Shown: positions 17,974-29,664 of the stretch, piece after piece
Numbering within the stretch: position 1 is the stretch's first letter
Layout: each line of letters begins with the position of its first letter
From: Pseudomonadota bacterium
Lineage (GTDB): Bacteria; Pseudomonadota; Gammaproteobacteria; Burkholderiales; Burkholderiaceae_C
DNA length: 64,000 nt
Direction of reading: 5' to 3'
NCBI GenBank assembly: GCA_020161145.1
Contig: JAIUPQ010000008.1
Location: 62,001 to 126,000, forward strand
Translations under genes and position numbers: made by a program
Notes under the pieces: model-generated
Told to the model about the DNA's origin: nothing
Databases searched by the model: none
Seen by the model: the letters and a program-made list of their open reading frames with translations, nothing else

Positions 17974-19191
17974 TCAATCCCAGCTCAAGGCGCCACCAGA
18001 CTGGTACTCAATGACGCGGGTTTCAAAAAAGTTGCGTTCCTTCTTCAGGTCAATCATCTCGCTCATCCAGGGGAAAGGATTCTCCTCGTTGGGGAAGAGC
18101 GGCTCCAGGCCGATCTGCGTGGCCCGTCGGTTCGCAATGTAACGCAGATAGCCTTTGAACATCGAGGCATTGAGCCCCAGCACGCCACGCGGCATGGTGT
18201 CTTCAGCGTAGCGGTATTCGAGCTCCACCGCTTTTTCGAACAGCTCGCGAATTTCGGCCTTGAATTCAGGGGTCCACAGGCCGGGGTTTTCAAGCTTGAT
18301 CTGGTTGATCAGGTCGATGCCGAAATTGCAGTGCATGGACTCGTCACGCAGGATGTACTGGTATTGCTCGGCGGCGCCCGTCATCTTGTTTTGACGGCCC
18401 ATCGCCAGAATCTGCGTGAAACCGACGTAGAAGAACAACCCTTCCATCAGGCAGGCGAAGACGATCAGGCTCTTGAGCAGGGTCTGATCCGTCTCGGGCG
18501 TACCGGTGCGGAAGTGGGGGTTCATGATGGCGTCGATGAACGGGATCAGGAACTCGTCCTTGGCCCGGATGGAGTCCACCTCGTGATAGGCGTTGAAGAT
18601 CTCGCCTTCGTCCAGGCCCAGCGATTCGACGATGTACTGGTAGGCGTGGGTATGAATGGCCTCTTCAAACGCCTGGCGCAGCAGAAACTGGCGGGCCTCG
18701 GGGGCGGTGATGTGGCGATAGGTGCCCAACACGATGTTGTTGGCCGCCAGCGAATCGGCGGTGACGAAAAACCCCAGGTTGCGTTTGATGATGCGGCGCT
18801 CGTCATCGGTCAGCCCGTTGGGGTCTTTCCACAGTGCGATGTCGCGGCTCATGTTGACTTCCTGCGGCATCCAATGGTTGGCGCAGGTGGCCAGGTATTT
18901 TTCCCAGGCCCACTTGTATTTGAACGGCACCAGTTGGTTGACGTCGGTGTGGCCGTTGATGATGCGTTTCTCAGCGGCGTTGACGCGCCGGGTGCTGCTG
19001 GCCACCACGCTGGCGGCGGCATCGCCGGCGGCGTTGGGCGCAGTTTGCAAAGGCTGTGTGGAAACCCGCGGCGCCGGGCTTTCAAACACCGGGCGTTGCA
19101 CGGGTTGCAACATGGGTTCGGGCACCGCAGCAAGGGCTTGCGGTGGTACGGGGGGCACGGATGCGGGGGTGTCGTCTTCCCAGACCAGCAT
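17974..19191 (-). CDS. nrdB: Ribonucleoside-diphosphate reductase class Ia, beta subunit
   Basis: A 405-residue NrdB, the diferric-tyrosyl radical subunit that initiates ribonucleotide reduction. An N-terminal extension of about 65 residues, rich in Pro/Ala/Val, precedes the core starting near [17 protein letters not shown]. Iron-ligand helices are visible in [12 protein letters not shown] and [18 protein letters not shown]. The C-terminal tail that docks into NrdA is SGGALSWD. nrdA lies upstream on the same strand, 116 bases away, so both probably answer to the NrdR boxes before nrdA, although the gap could hold its own promoter. Confidence 0.96.
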   Translation of the reverse strand: MLVWEDDTPASVPPVPPQALAAVPEPMLQPVQRPVFESPAPRVSTQPLQTAPNAAGDAAASVVASSTRRVNAAEKRIINGHTDVNQLVPFKYKWAWEKYLATCANHWMPQEVNMSRDIALWKDPNGLTDDERRIIKRNLGFFVTADSLAANNIVLGTYRHITAPEARQFLLRQAFEEAIHTHAYQYIVESLGLDEGEIFNAYHEVDSIRAKDEFLIPFIDAIMNPHFRTGTPETDQTLLKSLIVFACLMEGLFFYVGFTQILAMGRQNKMTGAAEQYQYILRDESMHCNFGIDLINQIKLENPGLWTPEFKAEIRELFEKAVELEYRYAEDTMPRGVLGLNASMFKGYLRYIANRRATQIGLEPLFPNEENPFPWMSEMIDLKKERNFFETRVIEYQSGGALSWD

Positions 19192-19307
19192 GGTGATGAT
19201 TCCTGTTCGTCAAATTATCCGGGTGTTGTGCGGAAACACCAAGCCCTGATTGACAAATACTGCGGTTACCTGTGGTGCAGCGGCATCGTCAATCGGGTCT
19301 TGGCGAG

Positions 19308-22211
<2,904 letters not shown>

Positions 22212-22525
22212 GGGTGGGCAGACGCGTGACAGAGGAATGAAACCCGCCAGCAGCGCAGGTGCGCGGCGGGCGGTCGGACGGTTGGGGTGGAGTCTGGGCG
22301 GCATGCGGATGTGCCGCGCTGGTGACACTATATATGGGTGGGAATTGGGTTTCAACCACTATAGCTAGCGTTTTGGCCGGGTTGACGGGGGTGGTGTTTT
22401 GTGCTCGCGGTGGGGTCTTTCATCGGGGCGTCAAGCGCCAGGGCGCGCCGTTGCGGCCTGCCTGGGTATCGACCCTGGATTCATGCGCCCTGGGCCCAGA
22501 TGGCGCGGCGCCAGGGCGCATGAAT
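22212..22525. other. nrdA leader and promoter region
   Basis: This 314-base gap holds no gene I can support. It contains the paired NrdR boxes (22325-22371), the presumed nrdA promoter and, at its right end, a large inverted repeat running into the ampD stop codon. The stretch 22372-22473 between them shows nothing further that I recognise. Confidence 0.6.
22325..22371 (-). promoter_or_regulatory. Pair of NrdR boxes upstream of nrdA
   Basis: ACACTATATATGGGTG (22325-22340) and CCACTATAGCTAGCGT (22356-22371) both fit the NrdR box pattern acaCwAtATaTwGtgt. They are 31 bases apart, the three-helical-turn spacing known for NrdR. NrdR is an ATP-cone repressor that shuts ribonucleotide reductase genes when dATP is high. 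The boxes lie about 114 bases before the chosen nrdA start. Confidence 0.85.
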
Positions 22526-22530
22526 TCAGG
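22474..22530. repeat. 57-bp imperfect inverted repeat at the ampD 3' end
   Basis: A 20-base arm (22474-22493) and its inverted copy with one mismatch (22511-22530) flank a 17-base loop. The right arm includes the ampD stop codon. Flanking CCTGGG/CCCAGG pairs could extend the fold. No T-tract follows on the leftward strand. It may be a REP-like element or an mRNA 3'-end stabiliser. Confidence 0.7.
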
Positions 22531-23113
22531 CTGCCCAGGGTGCAAAACAGGCGCGCGGCCAGGCCGTGGCGGCGGCCAGCGCCGGCCAGTCGAAACCGGC
22601 GCCCGGATCGCCTTTGCGGCCGGGCGCGATGTGCTCGTGGCCCACCACCTCGGTGATGGGGTAGCGCTGCGCCAACGCATGCGTCAGGCGGGCCAGCGCA
22701 GGGTATTGCGCGGGTGCGAACGCCTCGCCTTCCAGCCCTTCCAGTTCCACGCCCACCGACCAGTCGTTGCAATTGGCGCGGCCACGCCAGACCGAGCGGC
22801 CGGCGTGCCAGGCGCGCTCGCCGACACCGACGAACTGCACCGTCTCGCCGCTGCGGCGAATGAAGAAATGCGCCGAGACCTCGAGCCCGCGCAGGACTGT
22901 AAACGCCGGGTCGCTGGCCACATCCAGCTGGTTGTGGAACAGCCGCTCCACCGCGTCGCCGCCATAGACCCCGGGGGGCAGGCTGATGGAATGCACCACC
23001 AGCAGCGACACCGCGACGCCCGCCGGCCGCGGGCCGAAGTTGGGCGACGGGCTGGGCCGGGCTGCGGCCCACCAGCCCCGCCGCCAGGGCGGCGGCTCAG
23101 CCGGCATCGCCAT
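22526..23113 (-). CDS. ampD: 1,6-anhydro-N-acetylmuramyl-L-alanine amidase
   Basis: A 195-residue cytoplasmic zinc amidase that cuts the peptide from anhydro-MurNAc during peptidoglycan recycling; loss of AmpD derepresses AmpC beta-lactamase in many bacteria. The N-acetylmuramoyl-L-alanine amidase type 2 fold shows the zinc His in LLVVHSIS near residue 41, NDWSVGVELEG near 117, and the second zinc site GHEHIAPGRKGDPG (His and Asp) near 157-170. The start overlaps the pilR stop by 17 bases; an ATG six bases further in (23107) is equally possible. Confidence 0.93.
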   Translation of the reverse strand: MAMPAEPPPWRRGWWAAARPSPSPNFGPRPAGVAVSLLVVHSISLPPGVYGGDAVERLFHNQLDVASDPAFTVLRGLEVSAHFFIRRSGETVQFVGVGERAWHAGRSVWRGRANCNDWSVGVELEGLEGEAFAPAQYPALARLTHALAQRYPITEVVGHEHIAPGRKGDPGAGFDWPALAAATAWPRACFAPWAA

Positions 23114-24521
23114 CGGAGATGCCCAGCCGCGCCATGCGGTAGCGCATCTGGCGCAGCGTCAGGCCCATGCGTGCGCCGGCCGCGGTGCGGTTGAAGCCGT
23201 GGGCGTGCAGCGCTTGCAGCAGCAGCGCGCGCTCGACCTCATCGAGGTGGCGGGCCAGGTCGGTGGGCAGGTCGGCGGACGGTTCGCCCGATGCCGAGGC
23301 GCGCTCGGCATCCGCTGCGGCAGCGGCTTCGTCCAGCGCATCGGGCTCGTGGGCGGGCAGGCCCAGATCGGCTTCGTCGATCTCGGCGCCGGCCGCCATC
23401 GCCACGGCACGGTGCAGCAGGTTTTCGAGCTCGCGCACATTGCCGGGAAAGGGGTGGCGCGTCAGCCGCGCCAGCGCGTCGCCGGTCAGCATGGGGGCGT
23501 CGGCCACGCCCGCGTCGTGGGCGATGCGCTCCAGCAGCGCCTGGGCCAGGGCCAGCAAGTCGGTCAGGCGCTCGCGCAGTGGCGGCACGGTGATGGCAAT
23601 GACGTTGAGGCGGTAGTACAGGTCCTGGCGGAACCGGCCCTCGGCCACCTCGGTGGCCAGGTCGCGATGGGTGGCGCTGACGATGCGCACGTTGGTGGGC
23701 ACCTCGGCGGTGGCGCCCACGGGGCGAACGGCGCGCTCCTGGATCACGCGCAACAGCTTGGGCTGCATGGACAGCGGCAGATCGCCGATTTCGTCCAGAA
23801 ACAGCGTGCCGCCTTGCGCGGCCTGGAAAAAGCCCATGCGGTCTTCGTTGGCGCCGGTGAAGGCCCCTTTGCGGTAGCCGAAAAACTCGGCTTCGATCAG
23901 GTTCTCCGGGATGGCGCCGCAGTTGACCGCCACAAAGGGCTGGCCCGCGCGCGGGCTGGCAGCGTGGATGGCGCGTGCCACCAGTTCCTTGCCGGTGCCC
24001 GATTCGCCTTGCACCAGCACCGGCGCCATGCTGCGCGCCACCTTGTCCACGCGCTCGCGCACCTGGGCCATGGCCGGCGCGTCGCCCACCAGCGCGCGCG
24101 GCGAGACCGGCGGCGGCAGGCGGGAGGTGGCTTGCGGGGCGCTTTGCGGGGCCGTGGGCGTCTGGCCCAGCGCCGTGTTCACCAACTGGCGGAACTGGCG
24201 CAGGTCCACCGGCTTGCTCAGGTAGTCGAAGGCGCCGGCCTTGAGCGCTTCTACGGCATTCTCGGTCGAGCCGTAGGCGGTGACCACGACGACGCGCTCG
24301 CGTCGCTTGCCAGCTTCCAGCCGGCGCAGCAGATCCAGGCCGTTGCCGTCGGGCAGGCGCAGATCGCAAATGACCAGCGCATAGACCCGCTCGGTCAGCC
24401 GCGCCCAGGCTTCCTCGACGCTGGCCGCCGTATCCACGTCGTGGCCTTCGCGCAGCAGCGTGAGCTCATACAGCGTCAGCAAATCGGGTTCGTCGTCGAC
24501 GACCAGCACGGCCTGGTTCAT
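23097..24521 (-). CDS. pilR: PilR-type sigma-54 response regulator
   Basis: A 474-residue NtrC-family activator. The receiver domain has the phosphorylated D53 in ICDLRLPDG. The AAA+ domain (about 140-370) carries the Walker A GESGTGKE (172-179) and the sigma-54-contacting loop GAFTGA (219-224). The C-terminal Fis-type helix-turn-helix ends at residue 474. With PilS it turns on the type IV pilin gene from a sigma-54 promoter. The ATG at 24521 overlaps the pilS stop as ATGA. No pilA gene is in the window. Confidence 0.9.
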   Translation of the reverse strand: MNQAVLVVDDEPDLLTLYELTLLREGHDVDTAASVEEAWARLTERVYALVICDLRLPDGNGLDLLRRLEAGKRRERVVVVTAYGSTENAVEALKAGAFDYLSKPVDLRQFRQLVNTALGQTPTAPQSAPQATSRLPPPVSPRALVGDAPAMAQVRERVDKVARSMAPVLVQGESGTGKELVARAIHAASPRAGQPFVAVNCGAIPENLIEAEFFGYRKGAFTGANEDRMGFFQAAQGGTLFLDEIGDLPLSMQPKLLRVIQERAVRPVGATAEVPTNVRIVSATHRDLATEVAEGRFRQDLYYRLNVIAITVPPLRERLTDLLALAQALLERIAHDAGVADAPMLTGDALARLTRHPFPGNVRELENLLHRAVAMAAGAEIDEADLGLPAHEPDALDEAAAAADAERASASGEPSADLPTDLARHLDEVERALLLQALHAHGFNRTAAGARMGLTLRQMRYRMARLGISDGDAG

Positions 24522-26239
24522 GGCTGGAATTGTCCTTCGCGCACCAGGGCCACGCGCCGCAGCGTGACGCTGAACAGGTTGGCGTGGCGTGCGTTTGGCA
24601 CGGCGGTGTAGGTGATCTGGCCACGGTGGCGCACGCACAGCTCGCGGCAGATGTAGAGGCCCAGCCCGGTGCCCCGGCTGCGCGTGGAATGAAAGGGCTC
24701 GAACAGATGGACTTGCACCTCGGCCGGGATGGGCGTGCCGTCGCTGGCCACGTCGATCTGCACGGTGCGGGCATCGGGCGCCGACAGCGTCAGCGCGATG
24801 GCGCCCTGGGCCTCGCTGGAGTGGCGCCAGGCGTTGTCGAGCAGATTGACCAGCACGCGACGCAGGTGCTCGGTATCGAACGCCACGCCCAGTGGGGCGC
24901 TGTCAGCGGCGCGGCGCACCACGGTCAGGCGCGGGCCGTCCGCGCCGGGTGTGGTGGCGCGCCAGTCGGCCACGATCTGGTCCAGTTCGGCATCGACGTT
25001 CAGCGTGTGCGACGGCGAGCGCACACCGGGCGCCGCCTCCATCACGTCGTCCACCAGCCGCCGCAGCCGCTCGACATTGGCGGTGACGATGGCCACCAGC
25101 CGCTGCTGGTCGCGGCGCAGCGCGTCCTCGCCCAGCAGCGCGCCGGCCTGGGCGATGGCGGCCAGCGGGTTGCGGATCTCATGGGCCACGGCGGCCGAGA
25201 AACGGCCCATCATCGCCAGTTGCTGCTGGCGCTGGCGCGCCTGCACCTGTCGCACGTCCTCCAGGAACAGCACGGCCAGGCGCTCGGTGGCGTCGCTGCG
25301 CGCGTCGCGCAGCACCTTGGCGCGCAGCAACAGCATGCGCAGCGGGCCACCCGCGCAGGTCACGCCCACTTCACGGCCCTCATCGGGCCAGGTCTGGCCG
25401 CCCAGGGCGTCCCATGCCGCGTCCTGCACCGGCCGCCAGCCCGCGTCCAGCCCCAGCTCGAACGGCGGCAGCGGGCAGGCGCCCGCGGGCCCCGCCAGCA
25501 GCAGCCGGGCGGCCGGGTTGGCGGCATGCACGCGGCCCACGGCGTCCACCACCAGCACGCCCTCGGCCATGTCCTCGATGACCAGGCGCGACAGCTCGAT
25601 GTGCTGGCGCGCCAGAGCCAGGCTGCCGCGCGCCGAGCGCTGCTCGCGCGCCACCCAGCGCGCCACCTGCAGCGCCAGCAGCGCCACGGCGAACATGCCC
25701 AGACCCGCCAGGCCGGTCTGCGACAGCAGGGCCAGCGAGGTCTCCTCGCCGTTCACCAGCCGCTGCACCGAACCGGCCAGCAAGGCCAATGCGGCGGCGG
25801 CCGCCGTGGCCAGCGCGGGCACTGTGGGGCCGCCCACGCCGGCCATCAACACCGGCAACACCAGCAGCGCCGCCGGGTTGGCGCTGCCCCCGCTGGGGTC
25901 CACCCCATGCAGGGCGGCAAACGTGGCCACGTCGATGGCGATGGTCAGCCACCACGCGCGGCTGCGCACCTGCGGCAGCCGCTGCGAGCGCAGGGCCACC
26001 CCCCACCACAACAAGGCCAGCACTGCATAGATTGCACAAATGGCCAGCGTCCAGGGCGACGGCGGGGTCTGGCGCCACCAGGCCAGGGCCGCCGCCGCGA
26101 GCAGCAGGCCCAGCGCCAGCACCACGCGCGCCGCCAGATAGGTGCTGACCATGCGGCGGTGTTCGGCATCGTCGCCGCCCAGGGTGGCGCCAAACGCATC
26201 CACCCAGCCCCAGCGGGTGGCCCAGGCAGCCCGCGTCAC
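24518..26239 (-). CDS. pilS: PilS-type membrane sensor histidine kinase
   Basis: A 573-residue kinase with six hydrophobic segments in the first 200 residues, a PAS-like region (about 230-320), a dimerisation helix with AAVAHEIRNPLAAIAQ holding the phosphorylated His, and an ATPase domain with LVNLLDNAWRHS and GTGLGLYICREL. It senses pilin level in the membrane in Pseudomonas. The start is a GTG at 26239 that overlaps the stop of the preceding small gene as GTGA; a longer frame would overlap that gene entirely. Paired with pilR by an ATGA overlap. Confidence 0.9.
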   Translation of the reverse strand: MTRAAWATRWGWVDAFGATLGGDDAEHRRMVSTYLAARVVLALGLLLAAAALAWWRQTPPSPWTLAICAIYAVLALLWWGVALRSQRLPQVRSRAWWLTIAIDVATFAALHGVDPSGGSANPAALLVLPVLMAGVGGPTVPALATAAAAALALLAGSVQRLVNGEETSLALLSQTGLAGLGMFAVALLALQVARWVAREQRSARGSLALARQHIELSRLVIEDMAEGVLVVDAVGRVHAANPAARLLLAGPAGACPLPPFELGLDAGWRPVQDAAWDALGGQTWPDEGREVGVTCAGGPLRMLLLRAKVLRDARSDATERLAVLFLEDVRQVQARQRQQQLAMMGRFSAAVAHEIRNPLAAIAQAGALLGEDALRRDQQRLVAIVTANVERLRRLVDDVMEAAPGVRSPSHTLNVDAELDQIVADWRATTPGADGPRLTVVRRAADSAPLGVAFDTEHLRRVLVNLLDNAWRHSSEAQGAIALTLSAPDARTVQIDVASDGTPIPAEVQVHLFEPFHSTRSRGTGLGLYICRELCVRHRGQITYTAVPNARHANLFSVTLRRVALVREGQFQP

Positions 26240-26472
26240 GGCTCGTGCGCCGGGCCCAGTTGCCGATGCGCGTCGCTGCAATAGCGGTGGCCTTGGGCGT
26301 CCGCAAAGGCATCGGGCTGCGGCAGGTGCACACCGCAATGCGCGCAGCGCACCATGGCGATGGGCGTGGCCGCCGGGGGGGGCGGCACTTTGGCACGCAG
26401 GCGCCTGCGCAGCCACCAGATGAAGGGGGCCAGGATCACCAGCAGCAACAGCAGGCGCAACAGCATCAACAT
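26236..26472 (-). CDS. PP0621 family small membrane-anchored zinc-ribbon protein
   Basis: A 78-residue protein with one membrane segment (about residues 3-22), a basic stretch (RRRLRAK), and a C-terminal metal-binding motif with MVRCAHCGVHLPQPDAF and YCSDAHRQLG. This matches the PP0621 family, which is of unknown function and is commonly found next to pilS. The gene sits between the CcsA-like gene (4-base gap) and pilS (4-base overlap), so it is part of one leftward operon. Confidence 0.85.
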   Translation of the reverse strand: MLMLLRLLLLLVILAPFIWWLRRRLRAKVPPPPAATPIAMVRCAHCGVHLPQPDAFADAQGHRYCSDAHRQLGPAHEP

Positions 26473-26476
26473 GGCA

Positions 26477-27271
26477 TCACCGGTGCAAGACGACTTCGGT
26501 CACAAAACGCGAGCCCACATAGGCCAGCAACAGCAGCAGCGTGCCGGCATACAGCCAGCGCGTGGCCTGACGGCCGCGCCAGCCACGCCAGTAGCGGCCA
26601 ACGATCAGCGCCGCGAGCACCGCCCAGCCCAGCAGCGACAGCACCGTTTTGCGGTCGCCCCAGCGCCAGCTGGGCTCGGCCAGGCCCACGGCCAGCGCCA
26701 GCGTCAGCACCACGAAGCCGCCCTCCACGAAGCGGAAGGTCACCCGCTCCAGCGTCAGCAGCGGCAGGCCGCCGCCCGCCGCTGCCGGACCGGCGCGGCG
26801 CAGGCGCTGCTCGCTGGCGTCCAGCAGCAGGCCATGGAAGACGGCCACGCCAAAGAGGCCGTATGAGGCCATGCCCAGCACCCAGTGCAGGGGCGACCAG
26901 CGCGTGAGCCCGCCTGCATGCCACTCGCCGGGGTAGAGCAGCGCCAGCGTCACTGCGGCGGCGGCGCCCAGGGCCAGGCCGCGCCGCAGCGTGGGCTGGG
27001 CCAGCCAGCGGGCCTCCAGGCCGTAGACGCCCACCACCAGCCAGACGGTGAACGAGAGCACCGGGGCAAAACCCAGGCGCAGGCCTGCGGCGCCGCCGTC
27101 GCCACCGCTGAGGGCGGCCGTCACCAGCGCCAGGCCATGCAGCGCCCAGCCTGCGTTCAGCGCCCAGCCCGGCCACCGTCGACCCTGCGCGGCCGGCGCG
27201 AGCGCCAGCGCGTAAGCCCCCAGCGCCAGCAGCGCAGCCAGCAGCGCGAGGGGCTCGTCGGATAATGTCAT
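26477..27271 (-). CDS. CcsA/YpjD-like inner membrane protein (cytochrome c assembly family)
   Basis: A 264-residue polytopic protein with about eight hydrophobic helices. It belongs to the cytochrome c assembly (CcsA/CcmC-like) family. A tryptophan-containing loop, SPLHWVLGMASYGLFG (near residues 127-142), and ERVTFRFVEGGFVVLTL resemble the heme-handling region. In E. coli the homologue YpjD also lies next to ffh. I chose the ATG at 27271; a GTG at 27277 is an alternative. The gap to the divergent ffh start is only 36 bases. Confidence 0.8.
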   Translation of the reverse strand: MTLSDEPLALLAALLALGAYALALAPAAQGRRWPGWALNAGWALHGLALVTAALSGGDGGAAGLRLGFAPVLSFTVWLVVGVYGLEARWLAQPTLRRGLALGAAAAVTLALLYPGEWHAGGLTRWSPLHWVLGMASYGLFGVAVFHGLLLDASEQRLRRAGPAAAGGGLPLLTLERVTFRFVEGGFVVLTLALAVGLAEPSWRWGDRKTVLSLLGWAVLAALIVGRYWRGWRGRQATRWLYAGTLLLLLAYVGSRFVTEVVLHR

Positions 27272-27307
27272 CGACACAGTTTAGCCTCGCGCTCCCCACC
27301 GAATCCC

Positions 27308-28708
27308 ATGGCCTCCACCCTCACCGACCGGCTGTCGCGCCTGGTCAAAACCATGCGCGGCCAGGCCCGCATCACCGAAGACAACGTGCAGGAGATGCTG
27401 CGCGACGTGCGCATGGCGCTGCTGGAGGCCGATGTGGCGCTGCCGGTGGTGCGCGACTTCATTGCCCGCGTCAAGGTGCGTGCACTGGGCGCCGAGGTGG
27501 TGGGCTCGCTGACGCCGGGCCAGGTGCTGGTGTCCATCGTCCAGAAGGAGCTGGCTGCCACCATGGGTGACGGCGTGGCCGACCTGAATCTGGCCACCCA
27601 GCCGCCGGCCGTCATCCTGATGGCGGGCCTGCAGGGCGCGGGCAAAACCACCACCACGGCCAAGCTGGCCAAGCACCTGATCGAGCGGCGCAAGAAGAAG
27701 GTGTTGACCGTCTCGGCCGACGTCTACCGCCCGGCCGCCATCGAGCAGTTGAAGACCGTCACCCGTCAGGCCGGCGCCGAATGGTTCGAGAGCCGGCCCG
27801 ACCAGCAGCCACGCGACATTGCGCTGGCCGCGCTGGACTACGCCAGAAAGCACTACGTCGACGTGCTGCTGGTGGACACGGCCGGCCGCCTGGCCATCGA
27901 CGAGGCCTTGATGGCCGAGATCCGCGAGTTGCATGCGGTGCTCAAGCCGGTGGAGACGCTGTTCGTCGTGGACGCCATGCAGGGTCAGGACGCGGTCAAC
28001 ACCGCCAAGGCGTTCAAGGAGGCGCTGCCGCTGACGGGCATCGTGCTGACCAAGCTGGACGGCGACGCGCGCGGTGGCGCGGCGCTGTCGGTGCGACAGG
28101 TGGCAGGGGCGCCCATCAAGTTTGCCGGCGTGTCCGAGAAGATCGACGGGCTGGAGGTGTTCGACGCCGAGCGCCACGCTGGCCGCGTGCTGGGCATGGG
28201 CGACATCGTGGCCCTGGTCGAGGGCGTGCAGCAGGCGGTCGATCTGGAGTCGGCGCAGAAGCTGGCCAACAAGGTGCGGGCCGGTGAAGGGTTCGACCTC
28301 AACGATTTCATGGACCAGCTGGCCCAGATGAAGAAGATGGGCGGCCTGCAAAGCCTGATGGACAAACTGCCCTCGCAGATGACCGGCAAGGCCGGCGCGC
28401 CGGACGTGGACAAGGCCGAGCGCGACATGCGCCGCATGAGCGGCATCCTGGGGGCCATGACCGCCAAGGAGCGCCGCCTGCCGGCGCTGCTGCTGGACGG
28501 CAAGACCAAGGCCAGCCGCAAGCGCCGGATTGCCAGCGGCTCTGGCGTGCAGGTGCAGGAGGTCAACCGGCTGCTGAATCAGTACACGCAGATGCGCGAC
28601 ATGATGAAGCAGATGAAGGGTGGCGGCCTGATGAAGATGATGAAGCGCATGGGCGGCATGAAGGGCATGGCCGGCATGAAGGGCATGCTGCCGCCCGGCA
28701 TGGGCTGA
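27308..28708 (+). CDS. ffh: Signal recognition particle protein
   Basis: A 466-residue SRP GTPase that binds 4.5S RNA and the signal peptides of nascent membrane proteins. The N domain (1-85) precedes a G domain with GLQGAGKTTTTAKLAKHL near residue 107, DTAGRL near 190 and TKLDGDARGGAA near 247. The C-terminal M domain is rich in Met (MKQMKGGGLMKMMKRMGGM), typical for signal-sequence binding. Its receptor gene, ftsY, lies just beyond on the opposite strand. Confidence 0.97.
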   Translation: MASTLTDRLSRLVKTMRGQARITEDNVQEMLRDVRMALLEADVALPVVRDFIARVKVRALGAEVVGSLTPGQVLVSIVQKELAATMGDGVADLNLATQPPAVILMAGLQGAGKTTTTAKLAKHLIERRKKKVLTVSADVYRPAAIEQLKTVTRQAGAEWFESRPDQQPRDIALAALDYARKHYVDVLLVDTAGRLAIDEALMAEIRELHAVLKPVETLFVVDAMQGQDAVNTAKAFKEALPLTGIVLTKLDGDARGGAALSVRQVAGAPIKFAGVSEKIDGLEVFDAERHAGRVLGMGDIVALVEGVQQAVDLESAQKLANKVRAGEGFDLNDFMDQLAQMKKMGGLQSLMDKLPSQMTGKAGAPDVDKAERDMRRMSGILGAMTAKERRLPALLLDGKTKASRKRRIASGSGVQVQEVNRLLNQYTQMRDMMKQMKGGGLMKMMKRMGGMKGMAGMKGMLPPGMG

Positions 28709-28717
28709 GGCTGGGTA

Positions 28718-29653
28718 CTACCAGGCGGGCGCCAGCTGGGCAAACCCGGCGGGCGCATCGGCCACATCGGCAAACGTGACCAGCTCCCATGCGTCCGCAT
28801 CGGCCAGCAGCGTGCGCAGCAGCCGGTTGTTCAGCGCGTGGCCGCCCTTGTACGAGGTGTAGGCCGCCAACAGCGGCCGGCCGGCGACGTAGAGGTCGCC
28901 AATGGCATCCAGAATCTTGTGTTTGGCGAATTCGTCGCCGTAGCGCAGCCCGCCCTCGTTGAGCACGCGCTCGTCGTCCACCACGATGGCGTTGTCCATG
29001 TTGGCGCCCAGCGTCAGGCCGCGGGCGCGCATGGCCGCCACGTCTTTGGTGAAGCCGAAGGTGCGGGCGCGGGCAATCTCGTGGGTGTAGCGGCCCGAGC
29101 CCATGTCGAACGTGACCTGCTGGCCAGTGGCATTCAGCGCCGGGTGGTTGAAGTCGATCTGGAAGGTCAGCTTGTAGCCGTGAAACGGCTCCAGCCGCGC
29201 CCACATCAGCTGGGCCCCTTCGCCCTGGCGCACCTCCACCGGCTTTTTGACGCGGATGAAGCGCTTGGGCGCGTCCTGCAGCGCGATGCCGGCACCTTGC
29301 AGCAGGAAGACAAACGCGGTGGCCGAGCCGTCGAGGATGGGCACCTCGTCGGCCGTGATGTCCACCATCAGGTTGTCCAGCCCCAGGCCAGCGCAGGCCG
29401 ACATCAGGTGCTCTATGGTCTGCACCCGGGGCCCGCCCGGATCGCCACCGGGCGAGATGGTGGAGGCCATGCGCGTGTCGCTGACGGCGCCTGCGTTGAC
29501 CGGGATCTCCACCGGCTGCGGCAAGTCCACGCGGCGAAAGACGATGCCGGTGTCGGGCGCGGCCGGGCGCAGCGTCAACTCCACCCGCTGGCCGCTGTGC
29601 AGGCCCACGCCCACGGCGCGGGTCAAACTCTTGAGCGTGCGCTGTTGCAGCAT
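28718..29653 (-). CDS. lpxC: UDP-3-O-acyl-N-acetylglucosamine deacetylase
   Basis: A 311-residue LpxC, the zinc enzyme that commits UDP-GlcNAc precursors to lipid A. Motifs seen are [18 protein letters not shown] at the start, the zinc His in [16 protein letters not shown], the catalytic Glu in EVPILDGSA, the zinc ligands in [11 protein letters not shown] and the late His in [11 protein letters not shown]. The ATG at 29653 gives the standard length. Unusually it follows ftsY by 11 bases on the same strand; lpxC normally ends the ftsZ cell-division cluster. Its stop lies 9 bases from the converging ffh stop. Confidence 0.95.
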   Translation of the reverse strand: MLQQRTLKSLTRAVGVGLHSGQRVELTLRPAAPDTGIVFRRVDLPQPVEIPVNAGAVSDTRMASTISPGGDPGGPRVQTIEHLMSACAGLGLDNLMVDITADEVPILDGSATAFVFLLQGAGIALQDAPKRFIRVKKPVEVRQGEGAQLMWARLEPFHGYKLTFQIDFNHPALNATGQQVTFDMGSGRYTHEIARARTFGFTKDVAAMRARGLTLGANMDNAIVVDDERVLNEGGLRYGDEFAKHKILDAIGDLYVAGRPLLAAYTSYKGGHALNNRLLRTLLADADAWELVTFADVADAPAGFAQLAPAW

Positions 29654-29664
29654 GGCCACCTGCG

